Assembly (NCBI GenBank): GCA_003972865.1
Contig: QOAX01000140.1
Coordinates: 1-13,962, forward strand
Direction of reading: 5' to 3'
DNA from: Verrucomicrobiota bacterium
Lineage (GTDB): Bacteria; Verrucomicrobiota; Verrucomicrobiia; Limisphaerales; UBA1096
DNA length: 13,962 nucleotides
A program made the position numbers and the translations under genes. This document shows positions 1 through 5,802 of this stretch, one piece after another. Position 1 is the stretch's first letter. Each line of letters opens with the position of its first letter. The notes under the pieces are model-generated. The model was not told the DNA's origin. It saw only the letters and a program-made list of their open reading frames with translations, and ran no database searches.

Positions 1-278
1 CCGACGAGGGCGTACGGCACGCCCTTCTCCTCCTCGTCCACCTCGTGGTGGCGGCGACCCATGAAACGCTTGATGGAGAAAACGGTGTTCTTCGGGTTGG
101 TCACCGCTTGGCGCTTGGCTGCATCGCCGACCAAGCGCTCGCCACCCTTGCCAAATGCCACCACCGAGGGCGTCGTCCGACGGCCCTCGGAATTCTCGAG
201 AACGAGCGGTTCCCCGCCGTCCATGACAGACATACAGCAGTTCGTCGTTCCTAAATCTATTCCTAAAACTTTTCCCAT
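1..278 (-). CDS. dnaK: Molecular chaperone DnaK (Hsp70), N-terminal 92 residues, cut by the window edge
   Basis: Reading leftward from an ATG at 278-276, the protein begins MGKVLGIDLGTTNCC and continues with the typical Hsp70 N-terminus. The phosphate-1 loop (Asp8, Gly10, Thr11, Thr12, Asn13), a Cys at position 15, the segment EGRRTTPSVVAF (about 31-42) and the catalytic Lys70 in SIKRFMGRR all sit at the E. coli DnaK numbering. DnaK is the cytosolic ATP-driven chaperone that works with DnaJ and GrpE. Only lobe IA of the ATPase domain lies inside the window. An internal ATG at 233 would cut away the nucleotide loop and is not the start. The first dozen codons are A/T-rich (GGA AAA GTT TTA GGA ATA GAT TTA), unlike the GC-rich remainder. 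A GG-rich stretch precedes the start but no clean ribosome binding site. No CIRCE element was found upstream. Confidence 0.97.
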   Translation of the reverse strand, partial: MGKVLGIDLGTTNCCMSVMDGGEPLVLENSEGRRTTPSVVAFGKGGERLVGDAAKRQAVTNPKNTVFSIKRFMGRRHHEVDEEEKGVPYALV

Positions 279-298
279 AACAAATTCCGCCACCCTTG

Positions 299-314
299 AG
301 CAACTCGAATGCCA
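299..314 (-). promoter_or_regulatory. Sigma-54-like -24/-12 element before dnaK
   Basis: On the minus strand the sequence reads TGGCATTCGAGTTGCT. Known sigma-54 promoters have the form TGGCAYRNNNNTTGCW, with GG and GC separated by ten bases. Here that spacing is exact and the only mismatch is the R position. The predicted start near 288 would leave a leader of only about 10 bases before the dnaK ATG, which argues against function. It may be a chance match. Confidence 0.25.
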
Positions 315-320
315 ACCGAC

Positions 321-349
321 AATAGAAATACTTAACTAACTTCAATCAA
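321..349 (-). promoter_or_regulatory. Possible sigma-70-type dnaK promoter
   Basis: On the minus strand TTGATT (349-344) and TCTATT (326-321) are separated by 17 bases, each matching four of six consensus positions. Transcription would begin near 314, giving a leader of about 36 bases. The local DNA is A/T-rich, which supports a promoter, but the hexamers are weak. Confidence 0.3.
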
Positions 350-395
350 GTCGCTTACGTGTTTAATTGTCTGTCGAGGTACAGCCTTGGATTCG

Positions 396-409
396 TGTCA
401 CGTGTGACA
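396..409. promoter_or_regulatory. Inverted repeat, possible operator upstream of dnaK
   Basis: TGTCAC and GTGACA form 6-base arms around a 2-base centre (TGTCACGTGTGACA). It lies about 120 bases upstream of the dnaK start and resembles a dimeric regulator site. No regulator can be named from it. Confidence 0.3.
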
Positions 410-480
410 TAATGTCTCGATCGTTGACTGCTGAAGTTGGCAAGCGTCCCGCCTTGGGCATGGTTTTCTGACTGCGCTTT

Positions 481-494
481 GCCAAGCGCTTGGC
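481..494. repeat. Palindrome GCCAAGCGCTTGGC, alternate phase of the iterated palindrome
   Basis: Two half-sites of the window-wide CGCTTGGCCAAGCG motif meet at their CG ends and give a perfect 14-base palindrome. It lies 3 bases beyond the stop codon of the leftward membrane protein gene. It could form a hairpin in that transcript, but no T-run follows on that strand, so it is not a standard intrinsic terminator. Confidence 0.75.
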
Positions 495-497
495 CGC

Positions 498-1373
498 TCA
501 ATCGCCGCCGAAGGGGTTGCCTGAATTCCCTGAAATCTCGTCGAAGGGATTGTCTCCCGGATCACGCCTGGCCTTGGTTTTCTTCGGCTTGGCCTTTTGT
601 GGCTTGGGCGGTCTTGGGGCGAGGATCGGGGAAAACATCAAATACACCCACGGCAACATCAGGTGTACACCCCACACGACCAGCAGAGCCATCAAGTCGT
701 TTTCTCCAAATTGCTTCAGGCCGTAAATCACGATGCCGACACTCATCACCAAGGCTCCTGGCATTTGTGCGGCAATGGCTATTTTCCTGGCTCCAGCCCA
801 GTCCACCCGGTTGACGGAGAAAACCTTGACCGGAAACATGTACAGCAAACCCAGCGCGAACCAGGCGCAAAGCAATGCCAAAATGGTCAGCAAACCAAGC
901 CCTGCCAACACCATGTGGGAATGAGCCCCCCACCAAGGCTCAAGTTCGGTTTTATTGAACGACAAAATCCAGCCCGTGGGATAAGGCAGCGTCAACAGGC
1001 CAAGTCCAAGGCTGCTTCCGATCCGCAAATCGCTTGAGCCAAAAGCCAACACGAGATCGGCCGATTCCACGACATTGGCGAAGCCTCCCGGGCGCACGTC
1101 GATCCGCATAAACGGCCCCTCCTGCTGAAGCACCGCTCCGCTTGGCCAAGCGAGACGGCCGCCGCGAATCTCCCCGGTCGGCGGCATTTGCCTGATGGTT
1201 TTGTCGATCACCGGCGCCCAAGCCTGCTGGACAAACCACACCACCGTGGCCGCAACCATGAGGGCGAAGAACAGTTCCACCACCAATAACCGCCAGCGAC
1301 TGGCCGCAGCGAACCGAGCTACGCCTCCGAATGTCAACGGCTGCCAAGCCTCCTTCGGTCGATCTTCCGCCAC
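498..1373 (-). CDS. Hypothetical four-helix membrane protein
   Basis: I do not recognise this 291-residue protein. It has a short N-terminal arm (PKEAWQPLTFGGVARF), a hydrophobic segment at about 29-49, an apparently extracytoplasmic soluble region at 50-150, and three more hydrophobic segments at about 153-179, 199-219 and 226-250. A basic, proline- and lysine-rich tail ends in two NPF motifs (about 275-277 and 286-288). The layout suggests an inner-membrane protein with one periplasmic domain and a cytoplasmic tail. The start chosen is GTG at 1373, because the conserved-looking arm precedes any later start. A TTG at codon 13 is preceded by AAGGAGG at 11 bases and is a real alternative. The gene runs in the same direction as dnaK, 219 bases away, so the two are probably separate transcripts. 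Overlapping frames are arginine-rich shadows. Confidence 0.75.
   Translation of the reverse strand: MAEDRPKEAWQPLTFGGVARFAAASRWRLLVVELFFALMVAATVVWFVQQAWAPVIDKTIRQMPPTGEIRGGRLAWPSGAVLQQEGPFMRIDVRPGGFANVVESADLVLAFGSSDLRIGSSLGLGLLTLPYPTGWILSFNKTELEPWWGAHSHMVLAGLGLLTILALLCAWFALGLLYMFPVKVFSVNRVDWAGARKIAIAAQMPGALVMSVGIVIYGLKQFGENDLMALLVVWGVHLMLPWVYLMFSPILAPRPPKPQKAKPKKTKARRDPGDNPFDEISGNSGNPFGGD
1139..1152. repeat. Iterated palindrome CGCTTGGCCAAGCG, full 14-mer
   Basis: This is an exact copy inside the membrane protein gene. In the gene's frame (minus strand) it is read GCT TGG CCA AGC, coding for Ala-Trp-Pro-Ser. Confidence 0.95.
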
Positions 1374-1376
1374 TCC

Positions 1377-1397
1377 GCCCGCAAGCTACCCGCGGGC
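1377..1397 (-). promoter_or_regulatory. GC hairpin next to the start codon of the membrane protein gene
   Basis: On the minus-strand transcript GCCCGC and GCGGGC form a 6-base all-GC stem around a 9-base loop, ending 3 bases before the GTG start at 1373. If that start is used, the hairpin would mask the initiation site. Confidence 0.4.
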
Positions 1398-1530
1398 AAC
1401 CGGCTGGGAAACCCAAATTCGTGTCTGACCGGTCGTTTTTTGGTCAAAAAACCAAAAGAAACAGCCAATCCGGACAGCCTTTTGCACTTGACGCTGCTCA
1501 GCGAGAACGACTAGCCTGAAGCCGGTTGCC
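1395..1530. repeat. 11-base inverted repeats flanking the divergent promoter region
   Basis: GGCAACCGGCT (1395-1405) and its exact reverse complement AGCCGGTTGCC (1520-1530) enclose 114 bases. Between them lies a second, A/T-rich inverted repeat, TTTTGGT (1438-1444) and ACCAAAA (1451-1457), with a 6-base loop. The arrangement could be an operator pair, a leader structure or the remnant of a small element. Confidence 0.5.
1488..1517 (+). promoter_or_regulatory. Possible nusA operon promoter
   Basis: TTGACG at 1488-1493 is a good -35 hexamer. The best -10 candidate, TAGCCT at 1512-1517, has an 18-base spacing but matches only three of six positions. It is the most plausible promoter seen for the operon, but weak. 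Confidence 0.25.
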
Positions 1531-1607
1531 ACCCCCCCGGGTGTCAGCGTGGTCAGTCAACTCTGGTGCGAGTGAGTGAAGTCGGAGAGCAATCTGCCGG
1601 CTTTTTT
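1519..1607 (+). terminator. Possible attenuator in the nusA leader
   Basis: AAGCCGG (1519-1525) can pair with CCGGCTT (1597-1603), followed directly by four more T residues (1604-1607). A smaller hairpin, CACCC/GGGTG (1530-1543), lies inside the loop. The 5' arm overlaps the arm at 1520-1530 that can instead pair with 1395-1405, so two folds exclude each other if the transcript starts far enough upstream. The long loop of 71 bases makes this less certain than a compact terminator. Confidence 0.3.
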
Positions 1608-1649
1608 GTTCGGTACGAACGGTTTAGGGCCTGTCGAAAGACGATAACG

Positions 1650-3020
1650 ATGAATCCGGAATTTATAGCCAGCATGGAGTATTGGGAGCGCGAAAAGGGC
1701 CTCGATCGGGAGATCCTAATCAGCGCTGTCGAGGACGCAATGGTCTCTGCGGCCAAGCGCGCAGTCGGTCCCGCCAGGGAGCTGCGGTGTGAAATCGACC
1801 GCAAGGAGGGCGACATCCGCGCCTTCGCCTCCCTGATCGTGGTGGAGACGGTCACGGACAAACAAAGCGAAATCAGTCTGGAGTCTGCACGACGCCACAA
1901 GCCGGACGCTCAATTGGATGAGGAACTTGAAGTTGAAGTCACCCCGAAAAACTTTGGCCGGATCGCCTCGCAGAACGCCAAGCAAGCGCTGATGCAGGCC
2001 ATTCGCCGGGCGGAGAAGGCGTTGATTTACTCCGAGTTCCAAGACCGCGTCGGGGACATCGTCAGCGGCGAGGTTCGGGGATTCGACCGCTCGGATGTCC
2101 TTGTTGACTTGGGCAAATTTGAGGCCCTGCTGCCCAACCGCGAGCGTGTGCCCACTGAGGAATACCAGCGGGGCGAACGCATCCGGTGTCTGGTAAAAGC
2201 CGTGCAGGGCTCAGACAGCAATTCTGAAATCATCCTCTCCCGAAGGGACTCCGACTTTGTGCTCAAGCTGTTTCAACTCGAAGTCTCCGAGATCAACGAC
2301 GGCACGATCGAGGTCAAGGCCATTGCCCGGGAGCCGGGCTTTCGCACCAAGCTTGCGGTGCACTCGAAGGATGAAAAAGTCGATCCGGTCGGCGCTTGCG
2401 TCGGGCTTCGCGGACAACGGGTGAAAAATATCGTCCGGGAACTCAACAACGAGAAAATTGACATCATCCGCTGGGATGCAGACATTGAGACCTACGTGAC
2501 CAACTCCCTCGCCCCGGCCCAACTCAAGCGGGTGGAGATCGAGCAGGACAAAAAAAGGGCCCACATCCTGGTGGACCCCGATCAACTCTCGCTGGCCATC
2601 GGACGCCGTGGCCAGAACGCCCGCCTCACCAGCATACTCACCGGATGGCAGATCGACATCGACCCGGAGGAAGAGGTCCGCGTCGGGTTTGAGGAACAGG
2701 TCGCCGGAGCTGTTGATGCACTGGCCGCCATACCCGGCATCGAGAAGGAGCAGGCCGATGCCCTCGTCCATGCCGGTCTGCTGACATTGGATGCCCTCAT
2801 TAGTGTCGAGGCTGGAGACCTCGCGGATATCCCGGGCCTCGCGGACCATGCCCAGTCGGTTCTGGCCGCCGCCCGCGTCGAGAAAGAACGCCGCGCAGGA
2901 TCGAGCGCCAACCCGCTGATGGAGGAGGCTCCCCCTGAAGCCGCCGCCGAACCCGAAGAGGACACCGCTCCCGAGCCCGAAACCGCTGAAGAAGCAGCCC
3001 CGACGAAGGAGGCTGAGTAA
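1650..3020 (+). CDS. nusA: Transcription termination/antitermination factor NusA
   Basis: The 456-residue protein starts MNPEFIASMEYWEREKG, the standard NusA opening, so ATG 1650 is the start. In order it has the RNA-polymerase-binding N-terminal domain (about 1-130), an S1 domain (about 132-198), KH1 with its GLRG loop near 251, KH2 with GRRG near 317, and a helix-hairpin-helix-like region (about 355-415). It ends in an acidic Glu/Pro/Ala tail. NusA binds RNA polymerase and nascent RNA and modulates pausing, termination and antitermination. It opens a plus-strand operon and is followed after 70 bases by infB. rimP, which usually precedes it, is absent. The leader contains a possible attenuator, which would fit the negative self-control known for NusA. 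No Shine-Dalgarno sequence is seen (only GAAAG, about 9 bases upstream). Confidence 0.96.
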   Translation: MNPEFIASMEYWEREKGLDREILISAVEDAMVSAAKRAVGPARELRCEIDRKEGDIRAFASLIVVETVTDKQSEISLESARRHKPDAQLDEELEVEVTPKNFGRIASQNAKQALMQAIRRAEKALIYSEFQDRVGDIVSGEVRGFDRSDVLVDLGKFEALLPNRERVPTEEYQRGERIRCLVKAVQGSDSNSEIILSRRDSDFVLKLFQLEVSEINDGTIEVKAIAREPGFRTKLAVHSKDEKVDPVGACVGLRGQRVKNIVRELNNEKIDIIRWDADIETYVTNSLAPAQLKRVEIEQDKKRAHILVDPDQLSLAIGRRGQNARLTSILTGWQIDIDPEEEVRVGFEEQVAGAVDALAAIPGIEKEQADALVHAGLLTLDALISVEAGDLADIPGLADHAQSVLAAARVEKERRAGSSANPLMEEAPPEAAAEPEEDTAPEPETAEEAAPTKEAE

Positions 3021-3036
3021 CCGGGGATATTGCCCC

Positions 3037-3073
3037 GCCGCTTGGCCAAGCGGCAAGTCCCCTTGGCCAAGCG
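3037..3073. repeat. Pair of iterated palindromes between nusA and infB
   Basis: The first copy, GCCGCTTGGCCAAGCGGC (3037-3054), is an 18-base perfect palindrome and the longest in the window. The second, CTTGGCCAAGCG (3062-3073), follows after 7 bases. Together they fill more than half of the 70-base gap. In the transcript the first copy could fold into a strong hairpin, but no T-run follows and the operon continues. Confidence 0.95.
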
Positions 3074-3090
3074 CAAGCAGACGATTATTT

Positions 3091-5397
3091 ATGCCCGTTC
3101 GCATTTACGAGATTGCCAAAAAGACAGGGATTCCCAGCAAGGATGTCCTGGCCAAGGCCGAGGAGTTGGGGATCACCAACGCGAAAGTTGCCTCGAGCAC
3201 ACTCGACAAGATAACCGCCGAGTACCTCGAGGAACAAATCGCCGGCACCCAGGAACCCGAGCCCGCTTCCGAGGAGGCCCCGGTCTCAGCCGAGCCGGTG
3301 ATCATCACCGCTCCCGCCGAGGAACCCGACGCGGAAGAAGAAGCCGAGGAAGGCACCGAGCCGGGAGAGGCTCAGGACACCGCCGAGGAACCGGAAGAAG
3401 AAGAGGAGGAACCCAGTGATCTGGGCAAAAAAGTGGGCTTCATCGAGCTGGGCAACATGCCGGTCCGCCCGGCGGTGCGGGAACGCAAAACGAAAAAGGA
3501 CAAGAAGAAGGACAAACAAACGCCCAAGATCGCAGAGACCCAGCCGGAAACATCCGCGCCGGCGGGTGGTGCGAGCAGGGAAAAATATGCGGCCCCGGCT
3601 GATGGCCCGTTGATCGCCATGAAGCCGCCGATCATCGTCCGCGACCTCGCCGAGGAGATGAAGCGCAAGCCGTTCCAGCTGATCGCCGACCTGATGTCGC
3701 TAAACGTCTTCGCCAACATCAACCAGTCCATCGAGGAGCCGGTCGCCCGTGAAATCTGCGCCAAGAACGGCTTTCGCTTCCGGCTTGAACGCCGCGAGCG
3801 CGGCGCCGGCCTCGTCAAGACCTCGACCAGGAAAAAAGTCGTGCTCGATGCCGAGGACAGCGAGGAGGATCTGCAGCCGCGCGCCCCGGTGGTCACCATT
3901 ATGGGCCATGTGGATCACGGCAAAACAACGCTGCTCGACGTCATTCGCCACTCCAACATCACCGCCGGGGAAGCCGGCGGCATCACCCAGCATATCGGCG
4001 CGTACACCATCGAAGTCCCCCACCCCGAGCAACCGAAAAAACTCGAGCAGATCACATTCCTTGACACCCCGGGCCACGCCGCGTTCAGCGCCATGCGCGC
4101 CCGCGGAGCCAATGTCACCGACATCGTGATTCTTGTTGTCGGCGCGGACGACGGCGTCATGCCTCAGACGATAGAGGCCCTCAGCCACGCGCAGGCCGCC
4201 GAGGTCCCAATCATCGTGGCTGTCAACAAGATTGACCACCCGTCAGCCAACCCGACAATGGCCCGCACGCAACTGCAGGAAAAAGGCGTCGTCTGCGAGG
4301 AGTGGGGTGGCGAAACCATCTTTGTTGATGTCTCCGCGCTGAAAAAAACCAACGTCGACAAGCTGCTCGGCATGATCCTGCTCCAGGCCGAGGTGCTTGA
4401 GCTCAAGGCCAATCCCAACCGCAAGGCAGTCGGCAATGTCGTCGAGTCCGGCATGGAAGCCGGCGGCCCGACCACCACGCTGCTCGTCCGCAAGGGCACG
4501 CTGAAGGTCGGCGACGTCATGGTCTGCGGCAACCACTTCGGCAAGGTGCGCGCGCTGGTGGACCACGAGGGCAAGCGCATCAAGCAAGCCGGCCCCTCAG
4601 CCGCCGTGAAGGTGCTCGGCCTGAACGGCGTGCCCAACGCCGGCGCCGAGTTCAATATTCTTCCCAACGAGAAGGAGGCCCGCACTGTCTGCGAGGAGCG
4701 CGAAACAAAGCAACGAGACGAAGCCACTTCAAGTAAGCGCAAGATGACTCTCGAGACTTTGTTCAGCCAGACAAAGGCGGACGAGACCAAGACCCTCAAG
4801 CTCATCATCAAGGCCGACACACAGGGCTCGGTCGAGGCCATCGTCGATACCATCAACAAAATTGAATCGGACAAGGTGCAGGCCGAGATCGTTCACTCCG
4901 GAGTCGGATCCATTTCCGAGTCCGACGCCACCCTGGCCAGCGCCTCGGATGCGGTCATCCTGGGCTTTCACGCCAAGATAGACACCGGCGTCGGCGAGGT
5001 GGCCAAGCGCGAGGGCGTCCAGATCAAGCTTTACGCCATCATCTACGAGTTGATCGACGAGGTGAAGGAGGCCATGGCCGGCCTGCTCGACCCGTTGATG
5101 AAGGACATCGTCACCGGCCAGGCGGAGGTGCGCAAGATTTTCGAGCTCAGCAAGGGCGGCAATGTCGCCGGCTGCGCCGTCACCAGCGGCAAGATTGTGC
5201 GCGGCAAGATGCGCGTCGTCCGCAAGGGCGACCTGGTGTACGAGGGTATCTCCCACACGCTCAAGCGCTTCAAGGACGATGTCAACGAGGTGCGCTCCGG
5301 CATGGAGTGCGGCATCCGCCTCGACGGCTTCGACGACTTTAAGGAGGGCGACATCGTCGAGTGCTACATGCAGGAGAAGGTTGCCCAAAAACTTTAA
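3091..5397 (+). CDS. infB: Translation initiation factor IF-2
   Basis: This 768-residue GTPase brings initiator tRNA to the 30S subunit and promotes subunit joining. The N-terminal IF2_N fold (MPVRIYEIAKKTGI, 1-50) is followed by a very acidic linker (about 54-110), a lysine-rich patch (130-146) and a second IF2_N-like segment (about 188-240). The G domain carries G1 GHVDHGKTT (272-280), G3 DTPGH (325-329), G4 NKID (379-382) and G5 SAL (415-417). An EF-Tu-like domain II and the C1 and C2 domains follow to the C-terminus. ATG 3091 begins the conserved opening. No Shine-Dalgarno sequence precedes it. The start context AGACGATTATTTATG resembles that of nusA (AGACGATAACGATG). The acidic linker is low-complexity but in frame, and the family is known to vary there. 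Confidence 0.98.
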   Translation: MPVRIYEIAKKTGIPSKDVLAKAEELGITNAKVASSTLDKITAEYLEEQIAGTQEPEPASEEAPVSAEPVIITAPAEEPDAEEEAEEGTEPGEAQDTAEEPEEEEEEPSDLGKKVGFIELGNMPVRPAVRERKTKKDKKKDKQTPKIAETQPETSAPAGGASREKYAAPADGPLIAMKPPIIVRDLAEEMKRKPFQLIADLMSLNVFANINQSIEEPVAREICAKNGFRFRLERRERGAGLVKTSTRKKVVLDAEDSEEDLQPRAPVVTIMGHVDHGKTTLLDVIRHSNITAGEAGGITQHIGAYTIEVPHPEQPKKLEQITFLDTPGHAAFSAMRARGANVTDIVILVVGADDGVMPQTIEALSHAQAAEVPIIVAVNKIDHPSANPTMARTQLQEKGVVCEEWGGETIFVDVSALKKTNVDKLLGMILLQAEVLELKANPNRKAVGNVVESGMEAGGPTTTLLVRKGTLKVGDVMVCGNHFGKVRALVDHEGKRIKQAGPSAAVKVLGLNGVPNAGAEFNILPNEKEARTVCEERETKQRDEATSSKRKMTLETLFSQTKADETKTLKLIIKADTQGSVEAIVDTINKIESDKVQAEIVHSGVGSISESDATLASASDAVILGFHAKIDTGVGEVAKREGVQIKLYAIIYELIDEVKEAMAGLLDPLMKDIVTGQAEVRKIFELSKGGNVAGCAVTSGKIVRGKMRVVRKGDLVYEGISHTLKRFKDDVNEVRSGMECGIRLDGFDDFKEGDIVECYMQEKVAQKL

Positions 5398-5415
5398 GCT
5401 CACCCTTCGCCGACA

Positions 5416-5802
5416 ATGCCAAATCTGCGCCACATGCGCGTGCGAGAGCTGCTCAAGCGGGAACTCAACGAGATTTTCCGGCGCGAGTTCCCGGTCGAGC
5501 TTGGCCTCATCAGCGTCAGCGAGGTCGGCGTCTCGAACGACCTCCAATCCGCCATCGTTTTTGTCTCCTCCATCGGCGATGAGCAGGCACAGCGCAAGGC
5601 GTTCCGGGCCGTGCGAAAGGCGGCCGGAAAAATCCAGGGCCAGCTTGGCCAAGCGGTGGAACTGCGCTACACCCCGAGGTTGAAGTTCACCCTCGACGAA
5701 GCCCGCAACCGGGGGGACCGGATACTCCACATTCTGGACGAGCTCGAGAAGGGATCGCCCCCCGACAATGCCCATGAAGAAGGCCCGATTAAAAACGATT
5801 GA
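5416..5802 (+). CDS. rbfA: 30S ribosome-binding factor RbfA
   Basis: The 128-residue protein starts MPNLRHMRVRELLKRELNEI and has the small KH-like fold pattern of RbfA, including VSEVGVSNDLQSAIVFVS (34-51) and the ending RYTPRLKFTLDEA. RbfA helps mature the 5' end of 16S rRNA in the 30S subunit. It lies 18 bases after infB, its usual place, and its last 35 bases overlap the next gene. The start context is CCGACAATGCC with no Shine-Dalgarno sequence, and the same eleven bases surround the next gene's start. A palindrome copy at 5642-5655 codes for Leu-Gly-Gln-Ala. Confidence 0.95.
   Translation: MPNLRHMRVRELLKRELNEIFRREFPVELGLISVSEVGVSNDLQSAIVFVSSIGDEQAQRKAFRAVRKAAGKIQGQLGQAVELRYTPRLKFTLDEARNRGDRILHILDELEKGSPPDNAHEEGPIKND
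5642..5655. repeat. Iterated palindrome, 12-base core GCTTGGCCAAGC
   Basis: AGCTTGGCCAAGCG lies within rbfA and is read CTT GGC CAA GCG (Leu-Gly-Gln-Ala). It differs from the full 14-mer only at the first base. Confidence 0.95.

Larger units (their letters stand above)
279..497. other. Intergenic region between dnaK and the membrane protein gene
   Basis: This 219-base stretch is noticeably richer in A+T than the rest of the window. It holds no convincing gene on either strand. It contains weak promoter candidates for dnaK, a short inverted repeat at 396-409 and, just after the stop codon of the upstream gene, a perfect palindrome at 481-494. Confidence 0.7.
1374..1649. other. Divergent regulatory region before nusA
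   Basis: This region of 276 bases lies between the leftward membrane protein gene and rightward nusA. No rimP or other gene is seen in it. The nusA frame stays open back to a GTG at 1566, but the extra 28 residues do not look like NusA. The region contains nested inverted repeats (1377-1397, 1395-1405 with 1520-1530, 1438-1457) and a hairpin with a T-run at 1519-1607. Confidence 0.7.

Noticed and set aside
481..494. Intrinsic terminator after the membrane protein gene
   Set aside because: The hairpin is real as a palindrome but no T-run follows on the minus strand, and it belongs to the iterated motif.
279..497. CIRCE (HrcA) operator before dnaK
   Set aside because: The TTAGCACTC-N9-GAGTGCTAA pattern was looked for on both strands and is not present.
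1566..1649. 28-residue N-terminal extension of NusA from GTG 1566
   Set aside because: The extension has no NusA character, while ATG 1650 begins the standard MNPEF opening. The stretch fits a leader better.
3037..3073. Terminator between nusA and infB
   Set aside because: The hairpins have no following T-run, and infB has no obvious promoter of its own, so read-through is expected.
2211..3104. 297-codon open frame on the minus strand
   Set aside because: It is antisense to the conserved KH domains of nusA and has a low-complexity Gly/Leu composition.
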